Below are positions 50,341-59,196 of a DNA stretch of 64,000 nucleotides, in pieces. Numbering within the stretch: the first letter of the stretch is position 1; every line of letters begins with the position of its first letter. Both the position numbers and the translations under genes were made by a program. This DNA comes from Paraburkholderia ginsengiterrae (GTDB lineage: Bacteria; Pseudomonadota; Gammaproteobacteria; Burkholderiales; Burkholderiaceae): NCBI RefSeq assembly GCF_001645125.1, contig NZ_LXKA01000382.1, forward strand, positions 164,266 to 228,265. Reading direction: 5' to 3'. The notes beneath the pieces were generated by a model that saw only the letters and a program-made list of their open reading frames with translations, was not told the DNA's origin and made no database searches.

Positions 50341-51204
50341 TTAGACAGCGGTCGGCCGCCACTTCAACAGCCGTTGTTCAACAGCAGTCAGCAGATAGTC
50401 CGCCGCCAGGGCAACTACCGCCAGCACGATCATCGCCGCGAACACGCCGCTTGCGTTGAACGCGCCCTGCGCGGTGGAGATCAGCAGACCGATACCTTGC
50501 TTCGAGCCGAGAAACTCGCCGACCACCGCACCGACCAGCGCGAAACCGAAGCTCACGTGCAAGCTGGCAAGAATCCAGCTCAGTGCCGACGGAATCACCA
50601 CCGAGGTCGTTACCTGGCGGCGCGATGCACCTAGGATTTGCGCATTCGCGATCATATAGCGGTCAGCCTCGCGCACACCTTGAAACGCATTGGCGAACAC
50701 GACGAAGAACACCATCACCACCGCCAGCGCCACCTTCGACGCCATGCCGAGACCCAGCGCGATCACGAACACCGAACCCAGCACCACGCGCGGAATCGAG
50801 TTGGCGATCTTGATGTAGAGGCTGAATACGTCGGACAACAACTTGTTGCGGCCGAGCACGATGCCGCAGAACACACCCGCCACCGAACCAATAATGAAGC
50901 CGAGGCCGGTTTCTTCAAGCGTGACCCAGACCTGGGTCAGCAATGGGCCTTGCGAGGTGCCGTTCACGAACCAGTCGACGATCTGCTCGAAAATCGCGCT
51001 GGGCATGGAGAAGAAGAACGGGTCGATCCATTTCAGGCGCGCGGACAGTTCCCACCCGCCGAGCACGACCACCAGCACGACGATACGCAGTGTGATCACC
51101 AGCGCGTGACGCTGGCGGATGCGTTTTTGCGCGACGCGTTCGACTTGTGCGAGCGACGCGGGGTCGATGCCCGAGGGCATCGTCTGTTGAGGAGTAGTAG
51201 ACAT
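50341..51204 (-). CDS. ABC transporter permease (SsuC/TauC type)
   Basis: Inner-membrane permease of 287 residues with six helices and the BPD signature ANAQILGASRRQVTTSVVIPSAL, including the EAA-like loop that contacts the ATPase. It resembles sulfonate/taurine/nitrate-type importers. It is last in the minus-strand operon binding protein - ATPase - permease. The ATG at 51204 has AAGGA nine bases upstream; two in-frame alternatives lie just upstream. The substrate is not defined; the binding protein is of the NMT1/SsuA type. Confidence 0.9.
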   Translation of the reverse strand: MSTTPQQTMPSGIDPASLAQVERVAQKRIRQRHALVITLRIVVLVVVLGGWELSARLKWIDPFFFSMPSAIFEQIVDWFVNGTSQGPLLTQVWVTLEETGLGFIIGSVAGVFCGIVLGRNKLLSDVFSLYIKIANSIPRVVLGSVFVIALGLGMASKVALAVVMVFFVVFANAFQGVREADRYMIANAQILGASRRQVTTSVVIPSALSWILASLHVSFGFALVGAVVGEFLGSKQGIGLLISTAQGAFNASGVFAAMIVLAVVALAADYLLTAVEQRLLKWRPTAV

Positions 51205-51220
51205 AGTTGCCATTCCTTGA

Positions 51221-52015
51221 TTAACCGATCTGCACTTCTTCGCGCAGGTCATGCCAAATGTCGCGCGAGATTTCGATGAAACGCGGGTCGTAGCGCACTT
51301 CCGACGTGACGCGCGGACGCGGCAGATCGATTTCGTACACCTTCTTCAGCGTTGCCGGGCGCGCGGTCAGCACGAACACACGGTCGGCGAGCGCGATGGC
51401 TTCTTCCAGATCGTGCGTGACGAACACCACCGAGCCGACACCTGCCCACAGTTGCAGCAGTTCGTCCTGCATCAACGTGCGCGTTTGCATGTCGAGCGCC
51501 GAGAAGGGCTCGTCCATCAGCAGGATTTCGGGCTTGTTGATGAAGGTCTGCGCGAGCGCCACACGCTTGCGCATGCCGCCGGACAGTTGATGCGGATAGT
51601 GCTTGCCGAACTTGTCGAGGCCCACGCGGCGCAGCCATTCGTTGGCTTCGTCGTAGGCGGCCGATTTCGAGCGGCCGCGATACAGCGGACCTGCCGCCAC
51701 GTTATCGAGCACCGAGCGCCACGGAAACACGGCGTCGGCCTGAAACACGAAGCCGATGCGCGGGTCGATGCCGTCCACCGGCGCGCCCATCACCCGTACT
51801 TCGCCGGTGGTGGGCTTAAGCAAGCCGGTAATCATGCTGAGCGTGGTGGACTTGCCGCACCCCGTCGGACCGACCACGGCGACGAACTCGCCGCGTGCCA
51901 CCGACATGCTGAAGTCGCGCAACGCGATCGTGGCTTTGCCGTCCGGGGAAATGAAACGGCACGATACGTTACGCATTTCAATGGCTGGCGTATCGCGTGA
52001 CATGGGTTGATTCAT
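51221..52015 (-). CDS. ABC transporter ATPase (SsuB/TauB type)
   Basis: ATP-binding subunit of 264 residues with Walker A (VGPTGCGKSTT), Q-loop (GFVFQADAVFPW), signature (QLSGGMRKRVALAQTF), Walker B (ILLMDEPFSALD) and switch His (VTHDLEEAIAL). It energises the permease encoded 16 bases downstream. GAGG nine bases before the ATG supports the start. It follows the binding-protein gene by 39 bases. Confidence 0.93.
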   Translation of the reverse strand: MNQPMSRDTPAIEMRNVSCRFISPDGKATIALRDFSMSVARGEFVAVVGPTGCGKSTTLSMITGLLKPTTGEVRVMGAPVDGIDPRIGFVFQADAVFPWRSVLDNVAAGPLYRGRSKSAAYDEANEWLRRVGLDKFGKHYPHQLSGGMRKRVALAQTFINKPEILLMDEPFSALDMQTRTLMQDELLQLWAGVGSVVFVTHDLEEAIALADRVFVLTARPATLKKVYEIDLPRPRVTSEVRYDPRFIEISRDIWHDLREEVQIG

Positions 52016-52054
52016 CGGCTGGTGCCTCGCAGTTCTCTTGATGTTGATAGGGCG

Positions 52055-53074
52055 TTACTTCGCCGCGGTCTTGACCGGGGCCGACACGTAGTCGTTGGAA
52101 TAGGTCTTGGCGAGATCGATATGCTTACCCTTCACCGAAGGATTGAACGCCGACAGCACCTTCAGCACCGTATCCGGGCCGTCGGCGGGCATCTTGCCGT
52201 CCTTCGTGAACATGGGCAGCGACGCATTCAGCGCGCCGATGTACAGATCCTTGTTGTTGCCGTAGTAGTCCTTCGGCATCTTGTCGGCGATCTCTGCCGC
52301 GCTATGCGTGGCGATGAAGTTCAGCGTCTTCGCGAAGGCGTGCGAGAGTTTCATCGCATCGTCCTTGTGCGACTCGGCCCACGCGCGCTGCACGTAGAAG
52401 CTCGAAGCCGGATAGGTGCCGCCGAGCGCGGCGCGCGTGCCTTCCAGCGTGCGCATGTCGACCAGCACCTTGGCGTCGCCGGTCTTCAGCAGTTGCGAGA
52501 CGGTCGGCTCGGTCGTCATGCCCGCGTCGATACGGTTTTGCTTGATGGCGGCGATGAAGCTGTTGTCCGCGCCCACCGGCAGCAGCGTGTACTGCGTGGA
52601 CGGCACGCCCGCGCGTTGCGCGAGGTATTGCGTGAGGAAGCTGGTCGACGAGCCGAGCCCGGTCACGCCGAGCGTCTTGCCCTTTGCGTCGGCCATGCTC
52701 TTGAAGGTGTCGGCGGACTTGGTGGAGACCATTTCCACTTCACCCGGCACCTGACCGAAGATCACCAGTGCCTGAACTTCCTTGCCCTTGCTCTGCAGGT
52801 CGATGGTGTGGTCGTAGAAGCCCACCACGCCTTGCACCGCGCCCGCCAGCAGTTCGTTTTCCGCGTCGACGCCGGCCGGTTGCGAGAGGATTTCGACGTC
52901 GAGACCCTCGTCCTTGAAATAGCCGAGCTGCTCCGTGAGCTTGGCCGGCAAATAGATGATCTTGGTGGCGCCGCCGACCATGATCGTGAGCTTTTCCGCG
53001 TGAGCGGCGGCCGAAGCGGCGGCAAGGGTGAACGCAACACCTGACACGGCGGCAATCTGGCGCAAAGTACGCAT
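52055..53074 (-). CDS. ABC transporter substrate-binding protein (SsuA/NMT1-like)
   Basis: Periplasmic binding protein of 339 residues: signal peptide (VSGVAFTLAAASAAAHA), then LTIMVGGATKIIYLPAKL and GYFKDEGLDVEILSQPAG, typical of the NMT1/SsuA fold that binds sulfonates, nitrate, pyrimidine precursors or aromatic acids. It heads the minus-strand importer operon; GGAG precedes the ATG. A close paralogue at 55539-56573, with long identical blocks such as LGVTGLGSST and DAGMTTEPTVSQLLKTGDAK, lies on the opposite strand among the two-component genes. The divergent response regulator gene at 53313 probably controls this operon. Confidence 0.92.
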   Translation of the reverse strand: MRTLRQIAAVSGVAFTLAAASAAAHAEKLTIMVGGATKIIYLPAKLTEQLGYFKDEGLDVEILSQPAGVDAENELLAGAVQGVVGFYDHTIDLQSKGKEVQALVIFGQVPGEVEMVSTKSADTFKSMADAKGKTLGVTGLGSSTSFLTQYLAQRAGVPSTQYTLLPVGADNSFIAAIKQNRIDAGMTTEPTVSQLLKTGDAKVLVDMRTLEGTRAALGGTYPASSFYVQRAWAESHKDDAMKLSHAFAKTLNFIATHSAAEIADKMPKDYYGNNKDLYIGALNASLPMFTKDGKMPADGPDTVLKVLSAFNPSVKGKHIDLAKTYSNDYVSAPVKTAAK

Positions 53075-53312
53075 GGGGCAGTCTCCTTAGGTTGGGGCGC
53101 CGCCTGGTGCTGCATGCGGCACTCTCTGAGTGAATGACGGCGATTATAGAAATCGCAAACCTTCTGCCAGCTTTCGGGGCCGTGGGCATTTCATGGGTGT
53201 TAACCCGCAAGTTCGCGCAAACCCCCACAACGCAGGCTGCAATCCACATAGGGCGCGCGCAAAGCCCCTGTTTTACGGCACAATCAACGGCCTGACTTTT
53301 GCCGTTCCCGCC

Positions 53313-53990
53313 ATGAAGCTGCTGCTCATCGAAGACAACCCCACGCTGGCTCACTGGCTCGCCAAGATGCTCGAGCAGGAAGCGTTCGCGCTCGACGCCG
53401 TGCAGGACGGCGACGCCGCCGACCAGTTGCTGCGCACGAATCACTACGACGTGATCCTGCTCGATCTGAATTTGCCCAAGCTGTCGGGCAAAAACGTGCT
53501 GCGCCGGCTGCGTCAGCGCGGCGACGCGACGCCCGTGCTGATCCTGACGGCAAGCGGTTCGATCGACGAAAAAGTGGAACTGCTCGGCGCCGGTGCGGAC
53601 GACTACCTGGTCAAGCCGTTCGAAGTGCGCGAGCTGATCGCGCGCATCAAGGTGGCGATCCGCCGCCAGGCGCCCTCCAAATCGAGCGAAGTGGCGTGCG
53701 GCGATCTGGTGTTCGACATCGACACGCGTCAGTTCACACTGAAGGGCGCGCCGCTGAACGTCACGCCGCGCGAGCGCTCGGTGCTCGAAGCGCTGATCCT
53801 GCGCCTCGGCAAGACGGTGACAAAACCCGCTCTGGTCGACGCGAGCTTCACACTCGCGGACGAGCCGAGCGAAGACGCGGTCGAAATCTACATCTCGCGT
53901 CTTCGCAAGAAACTCGACGGCAGTTCGGCGGCGATCGTCACGCTGCGCGGACTCGGCTACCTGCTGCGCAAGAAAGAAGATGACCAATAG
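53313..53990 (+). CDS. OmpR/TctD-type response regulator (first pair)
   Basis: Response regulator of 225 residues. Receiver domain: acidic pair in LLIEDNPTLAHWL, phospho-acceptor Asp in VILLDLNLPKLSG, Thr in LILTASGS, Lys in DDYLVKPF. Winged-helix DNA-binding domain: LNVTPRERSVLEALILRLG, VEIYISRLRKKL and VTLRGLGYLL. It overlaps the sensor gene by 11 bases and is divergent from the ABC importer operon, its likely target. The ATG at 53313 gives the normal start; a longer reading from 53130 is unlikely. Confidence 0.93.
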   Translation: MKLLLIEDNPTLAHWLAKMLEQEAFALDAVQDGDAADQLLRTNHYDVILLDLNLPKLSGKNVLRRLRQRGDATPVLILTASGSIDEKVELLGAGADDYLVKPFEVRELIARIKVAIRRQAPSKSSEVACGDLVFDIDTRQFTLKGAPLNVTPRERSVLEALILRLGKTVTKPALVDASFTLADEPSEDAVEIYISRLRKKLDGSSAAIVTLRGLGYLLRKKEDDQ

Positions 53991-55365
53991 TCTGCGCATG
54001 CGCTTGCTGTGGTGGCTGCTGGTGCCGCTCGCGTTGTACGTGTTCGTGACCGGCAAGGCCGAGTACGACAACGCGCGGCGCACGGCGGACCTGGTGCAGG
54101 ACAATCAGTTGATCTCGTCGGCGCGGATGATCGCGGGCGAGGTGGAGTGGGTGGACGGCTTCCTGCGCGTGGATGTGCCGCCCGCGGCGCTCGAAGTGTT
54201 CGTTTCGCCCTACCGTGATCAGGTGTTTTACAGCGTGAGCGTCGACGACGGCCGCCTGCTCGCCGGTACACCGGATTTCCCGGCACGCCCCGCGCAGGCG
54301 CCCGATACCCCGGACCACTACGACGCCCATCTGCAGGGCCACGCCGTGCGCGCGGTCGGCATTGTGCGTCTCATGTACGACAACGGCGCAACGCGCCACG
54401 TGCGGGTGACGGTCGGCAAGACCGTGCGCTCGCGCGACGCCATGGCCCAGCAGTTGTGGCAGCCGCAGCTCGTGCGGCAGATCGAGATGATCGTGCTCGC
54501 GGTCGCGCTGGTGTGCATCGGCCTGACCTTCGAGTTGCGGCCGCTGATGAAAGTGAAAGAGGACGTGGCCGACCGCGATCCGATGCAGCTCGAACCGATT
54601 CGCGTCGAGCGCCTGCATACGGAGTTGCGGCCGATCGTTGAGGCGATCAATCAGTGCATCGCCCGGCTCGGTGTGCAGGTGGCCGCGCAACGCCGCTTTA
54701 TTGCCGACGCCGCGCACCAGTTGCGCACGCCGCTTACGCTGCTGGGCACGCAGTTGCAGTTCGCGCGTCAGCAGGCCGGCTCGAATCCCGCGCTCGACGA
54801 AGCTCTGGCAGCCATGCATCGCAGCAACCGGTCCATGGTGGGGCTGACCAACAAGCTGCTGTTGCTGGCGCAAGCCGAGGCCGCCGATAACACGCAATTG
54901 GCCGTGGAAACGGTCGATCTGGTGCCGCTCGCAATGGATGTGGTGGAGGACCTGGCGCTGCTCGCCCAGGCTCGCAACATCGATTTGGGGGCCGAACTGA
55001 ATGGCGCCGCGCCGGTGGCGGGACATCGCGGGCTGCTGCAGGCGCTGATCGCCAATCTCGCGGAAAACGCCATTCGCTACACCGGCAGTGGCGGCCACGT
55101 CACGGTCGCCGTCAGCGCCGACGCCGATCGCGTCGCCGTGAGCGTGCTGGACGACGGCCCCGGCATTCCGGCCGAATCGCGCAACCGGGTGTTCGAGCCG
55201 TTTTTCCGGGCATCGACCGATACGGAAGGCACCGGGCTCGGCCTCGCCATCGTGCGCGAAATCGCCGATGCGCATCACGGCGAAATCACGCTCAAACCGG
55301 GCGAGGGCGGCAAGGGTGTGCACATTGCCGTGTCGTTTCCGCGAGCGGCACTGGAGCGGTCTTAG
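53980..55365 (+). CDS. sensor histidine kinase, TctE-like (first pair)
   Basis: Membrane kinase of 461 residues with two helices bounding a periplasmic 2CSK_N-type sensor region (about 35-160). The DHp domain carries His in FIADAAHQLRTPLTLLGTQL, and the ATPase has N-box AENAIRYTG, DDGPGIPAES and GTGLGLAIVREIADAHHG. The start overlaps the response regulator stop by 11 bases. TctE-type sensors usually regulate uptake of organic acids and may act together with a periplasmic binding protein; here two SsuA-like proteins are encoded on either side. Confidence 0.92.
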   Translation: MTNSLRMRLLWWLLVPLALYVFVTGKAEYDNARRTADLVQDNQLISSARMIAGEVEWVDGFLRVDVPPAALEVFVSPYRDQVFYSVSVDDGRLLAGTPDFPARPAQAPDTPDHYDAHLQGHAVRAVGIVRLMYDNGATRHVRVTVGKTVRSRDAMAQQLWQPQLVRQIEMIVLAVALVCIGLTFELRPLMKVKEDVADRDPMQLEPIRVERLHTELRPIVEAINQCIARLGVQVAAQRRFIADAAHQLRTPLTLLGTQLQFARQQAGSNPALDEALAAMHRSNRSMVGLTNKLLLLAQAEAADNTQLAVETVDLVPLAMDVVEDLALLAQARNIDLGAELNGAAPVAGHRGLLQALIANLAENAIRYTGSGGHVTVAVSADADRVAVSVLDDGPGIPAESRNRVFEPFFRASTDTEGTGLGLAIVREIADAHHGEITLKPGEGGKGVHIAVSFPRAALERS

Positions 55366-55538
55366 GCGGTTTAAGGCCGCCTAAGGCCACGATTTGATTG
55401 GGACGACTCAGGACAAACCCGCAATCAGGACCGGAAACGCATCGGCGAAAGCGTTGAGAAGGATTCGCGCCCCTAGAATTTTTTCAGGCGATCCCTCGGA
55501 CGCCCCCGCGGATGCGGAAAATAACGGAGACATCCACA

Positions 55539-56573
55539 ATGACCCATGCTTTGACGCGCCTTTCGCGCGCCGTTCATGCCGCTGTCGCGGCGTCGCTCAC
55601 GCTTCTTCTTGCCCAGCCGGCGGCCTATGCGGCCACCACGCCGGAGAAAGTCGTCATCATGGTCGGCGGCATCAATAAGCTCATCTATCTACCCGCGCGC
55701 CTGACCGAACAGCTTGGCTACTTCAAGGCCGAGGGCCTCGACGTCGAACTGCTGTCGCAACCGGCGGGCGTCGACGCGGAAAACGAATTGCTAGCGGGCG
55801 GCGTGCAGGGCGTAGTGGGTTTCTACGATCATTCGATCGATCTGCAAGCAAAAGGTAAGGAAGTGAAGGCCATCGTCGTGTTCGGGCAAGTGCCGGGCGA
55901 GGTGGAGATGGTCTCGGCCAAGTCGGCCGACTCGATCAAAAGCATGGCCGACGTCAAGGGTAAAACGCTCGGTGTGACCGGTCTCGGTTCGTCGACCAAC
56001 TTTCTCACGCAGTATCTGGCCAACCTCAAGGGCGTGCCGATTTCGCAGTACACGGTGCTGCCGGTGGGGGCCGACAACAGCTTTATCGTGGCCATGAAGC
56101 AAGGACGCATCGACGCGGGCATGACGACGGAGCCGACCGTCTCGCAACTGCTGAAGACCGGCGACGCCAAGGTGCTGATCGACATGCGCACGCTGGAAGG
56201 CACGCGCGCCGCGCTCGGCGGCACCTATCCGGCTTCGAGCCTGTATGTGCAGAGCGCGTGGCTCGACAAGCACCCGCAGGAGGCGGCCCAGCTCGCCCGT
56301 GCGTTCGTGAAGACGCTGCAATACATTCATACGCATAGCGCCGAAGAAATCGCCGCGCAGATGCCGAAAGACTATATTGGCAGCGACAAGGCACTCTATG
56401 TGAGCGCGTTGAAGGCTTCACTGCCCATGTTCACCGTGGACGGCAAGATGCCCGCCGACGGGCCGGATACGGTGCTCAAGGTGCTGGCGGGCTTCAATCC
56501 GTCGGTGAAGGACCGCCATATCGATCTGTCCAGGACTTACACCAATCAGTTCGTCAACGATGTAAAGCCGTAA
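55539..56573 (+). CDS. SsuA/NMT1-like binding protein, second copy
   Basis: Periplasmic binding protein of 344 residues with a signal peptide (AAVAASLTLLLAQPAAYA) and the same body as the protein encoded at 52055-53074, sharing long identical blocks. It lies between two sensor kinase genes on the plus strand, without its own ATPase or permease. It may deliver the same ligand to the importer encoded at 50341-52015, or present it to the sensor kinases. GGAG nine bases before the ATG at 55539 supports the start. Confidence 0.92.
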   Translation: MTHALTRLSRAVHAAVAASLTLLLAQPAAYAATTPEKVVIMVGGINKLIYLPARLTEQLGYFKAEGLDVELLSQPAGVDAENELLAGGVQGVVGFYDHSIDLQAKGKEVKAIVVFGQVPGEVEMVSAKSADSIKSMADVKGKTLGVTGLGSSTNFLTQYLANLKGVPISQYTVLPVGADNSFIVAMKQGRIDAGMTTEPTVSQLLKTGDAKVLIDMRTLEGTRAALGGTYPASSLYVQSAWLDKHPQEAAQLARAFVKTLQYIHTHSAEEIAAQMPKDYIGSDKALYVSALKASLPMFTVDGKMPADGPDTVLKVLAGFNPSVKDRHIDLSRTYTNQFVNDVKP

Positions 56574-56637
56574 GATGGAGGCCGGCCGCCTCTCTCAGTG
56601 AGGGGCGCCGGCATGCAGCAGGGAGGATCGACGAATC

Positions 56638-58035
56638 GTGTTTTCAGGCAGTTTGCGCGGACGCTTGCTGTGGTGGCTTTTGCTGCCACTGGCGGCGTTC
56701 GTTTCCGTTTCCGGCATGATGTCGTATCGCAACGCGCAGACCACGGCCGATCTCGTGCAGGACAATGCGCTACTTTCGTCGATGCGCATCATCGGCGAGG
56801 ACATCGATTGGGACAACGGCAGCGTCTCGATTCAGATTCCGCCGGCCGCGCTCGAGCTGTTCGAGTCGCCGGAGCAGGACAGCGTGTTCTATCGCGTCGA
56901 AGCCAGCGGCCACCGTCTGCTGGCGGGAACGCCCGAGCTGCCGCTGCCGCCCCACGTGGGCGACACACCTAAGCTTTACTCCACGCATCTCGAAGACGGC
57001 CGCGCGGTTCGCGCGGCCATTTACGTTCGGCAACTTTACGATTCCGGACGTACAGAGGAAGTCGTCGTTGCGGTGGCGAAAACCGAAGGCTCGCGCGACG
57101 CGATGGTGTGGCGTCTGTTGCGTCCGCAACTGTTCGGCGAAGTGCTCACGCTCGTGCTCGCGATGGTGTTCGTCTACCTCGGTCTGACTTTCGAGCTGCG
57201 CCCGTTGATGAAGGTGAAAGACGATGTCGCCGATCGCAATCCTTCGCAGCTCAAGCCGATACGTGTTACGCGCCTGCATGTCGAACTGCGGCCGATCGTC
57301 GACGCGATCAACCAGTGCATTGCGCGCATGGGGCAGCAAGCCGCCACACAGCGGCAATTCATCTCCGACGCCGCGCACCAGATGCGCACGCCGCTCGCGT
57401 TGCTGGCCGCGCAGATTCAGTTCGCGCGTCAGCGCGAGAACCGCGATGCGCCGCTTACCGAAGCGCTGGCGGGCATGCACAAGAGCAGCCGCAAGCTGAC
57501 CACGTTGACCAACAAGCTTCTGTTGCTCGCGCAGGCCGAGTCGGCCGCACCGGCTGGCGCCTGCGAGCGCGTCGACCTGAGTGCGTTGATCGCCGGCGTG
57601 CTGGAAGAGTTGATTGCATTCGCGCAGTCGCGCGAAATCGATCTGGGCGCCGAACTGGAGGATGGGCTGATCGTGACCGGCGACGAGGCGTTGACGGCGG
57701 CGCTCGTCACCAATCTCGTCGACAACGCGCTGCGCTATACACAGCCGGGCGGCCGCGTGACCGTGCACACGCAACGCAGCAACGGCATGGCGATCGTGCG
57801 CGTGATCGATAATGGACCCGGAATCAAGGCCGAAGCGCGCCCGCGTGTGTTCGAGCGTTTCTATCGCGCGTCGAATCACGCCGAGGGAACCGGGCTCGGC
57901 TTGCCGATCGTGCGGGAAATTGCCCACCGGCAGGGCGGCACCGTGACGCTCGACGCAGGCGAGGGCGGCGTCGGCCTGGTCGTCACGGTCGAAATGCGCC
58001 TGTGGACGGCCGCGCCGAAATACGGGGCCGCATAA
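56638..58035 (+). CDS. sensor histidine kinase, TctE-like (second pair)
   Basis: Paralogue of 53980-55365, 465 residues, same order: helix, periplasmic 2CSK_N-like sensor region, helix, DHp with FISDAAHQMRTPLALLAAQI, ATPase with VDNALRYTQ, DNGPGIKAEARPRVF and GTGLGLPIVREIAHRQGG. A GTG start with GGGAGG about 11 bases upstream. It precedes its response regulator gene by ten bases, the reverse of the first pair, so the whole block is regulator-sensor-binding protein-sensor-regulator. Confidence 0.92.
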   Translation: MFSGSLRGRLLWWLLLPLAAFVSVSGMMSYRNAQTTADLVQDNALLSSMRIIGEDIDWDNGSVSIQIPPAALELFESPEQDSVFYRVEASGHRLLAGTPELPLPPHVGDTPKLYSTHLEDGRAVRAAIYVRQLYDSGRTEEVVVAVAKTEGSRDAMVWRLLRPQLFGEVLTLVLAMVFVYLGLTFELRPLMKVKDDVADRNPSQLKPIRVTRLHVELRPIVDAINQCIARMGQQAATQRQFISDAAHQMRTPLALLAAQIQFARQRENRDAPLTEALAGMHKSSRKLTTLTNKLLLLAQAESAAPAGACERVDLSALIAGVLEELIAFAQSREIDLGAELEDGLIVTGDEALTAALVTNLVDNALRYTQPGGRVTVHTQRSNGMAIVRVIDNGPGIKAEARPRVFERFYRASNHAEGTGLGLPIVREIAHRQGGTVTLDAGEGGVGLVVTVEMRLWTAAPKYGAA

Positions 58036-58045
58036 GGGGAGAACG

Positions 58046-58744
58046 ATGAAACTGCTGCTCGTTGAAGATGACGCGGACCTTGCGCGCTGGGTGATGAACC
58101 TGATGCAGGTCGAGCAATTTGCGATTGACTGGGCGCAGGACGGCGAACGGGCCGAGACGCTGCTTGGCATGCAATGCTACGACGCCGTGCTGCTCGATCT
58201 GCGCTTGCCCGGCATCAGCGGGAAAGACGTGCTCGCGCGCCTGCGCCGCAAACGCGACAACGTGCCGGTGCTGATGCTCACCGCCAACGGCTCCACCGAC
58301 GATAAAGTCGCGTGCTTCTCCGCAGGCGCCGACGATTACGTGGTCAAGCCCTTCGACGCACGTGAACTGGTGGCGCGCATCAAGGCACTGATCCGCCGTC
58401 AGGCCGCCGGCGACAAGGGCCAGTCGATAGAGTGCGGGGATTTGCGCTACCTGTTCGATTCGCGTGAATTCGTGCTGCAGAACGAAGCGTTGCCGTTGCG
58501 CCGCCGCGAACACGCCATTCTTGAAGCGCTGATTCTGAAGCAGGGCAAGACCGTCTCCAAAGCGAGCCTGATGGACAAGGTCTTTACGCTCGACGAAGAA
58601 CCCAGCGCCGACGCAATCGACATCTACATTCACCGTCTGCGTAAGCATCTCGCGAGTTCGAGCGCGAAGATCATGACGCTGCGCGGGCTCGGCTACATCC
58701 TGCGGGAAGAAGAGCCTCGCGAAGGCTTTGCTGCCGCGTTATAA
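58046..58744 (+). CDS. OmpR/TctD-type response regulator (second pair)
   Basis: Response regulator of 232 residues, paralogue of 53313-53990: LLVEDDADLARWV, phospho-acceptor Asp in AVLLDLRLPGISG, LMLTANGS, DDYVVKPFDA, and a winged helix with LRRREHAILEALILKQG, IDIYIHRLRKHL and MTLRGLGYIL. GGGGAG precedes the ATG. It follows the second sensor gene directly. Its target could be the binding-protein gene upstream or the porin gene downstream. Confidence 0.93.
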   Translation: MKLLLVEDDADLARWVMNLMQVEQFAIDWAQDGERAETLLGMQCYDAVLLDLRLPGISGKDVLARLRRKRDNVPVLMLTANGSTDDKVACFSAGADDYVVKPFDARELVARIKALIRRQAAGDKGQSIECGDLRYLFDSREFVLQNEALPLRRREHAILEALILKQGKTVSKASLMDKVFTLDEEPSADAIDIYIHRLRKHLASSSAKIMTLRGLGYILREEEPREGFAAAL

Positions 58745-59031
58745 CGCGGCCAGGCGGCGCTTCGGGCGCATGCTTGCCGTGAGCACTGGAACGCCGCGCG
58801 AGACCGTCGCGAGGCAACGGCGTCCCCATCCGTCCCTCCATGCCTTAATTCCCTGACTGGCAAACGTCAAGCACGGTCTCGCCAGAGCCATCGCACGAGT
58901 GAACACTCGCGCCGCGATGAGCCCTCGCACGCACGCCAACTCTTCCAGGTAACAACGCGGCTGCCAGACCTGAATGACCTGCTCCGGACCACTGACGTTG
59001 GCCAGAAGGCGGGGAGATGCTCGCTTATATC

Positions 59032-59047
59032 AGTGAATTCACTGAGT
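59032..59047. promoter_or_regulatory. perfect 16-base palindrome before the porin gene
   Basis: TCAGTGAATTCACTGA is a perfect palindrome 150 bases upstream of the porin start, in the 452-base gap 58745-59196 that otherwise holds no gene I can support. The form suits a dimeric repressor such as a GntR-type regulator; identity unknown. Confidence 0.5.
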
Positions 59048-59196
59048 TGCACAAATGACACGGGAAAGGAACGTGAAGGATTGAAGTCACTAGGATGGCA
59101 TTCATTCGGATATCGAACTGGCTGCATACAAAGACGGACCCGTAGTACCGGTGAGCAGAAGTCAGAATTTCAACGCAGCAATATGAGGAGACGATC

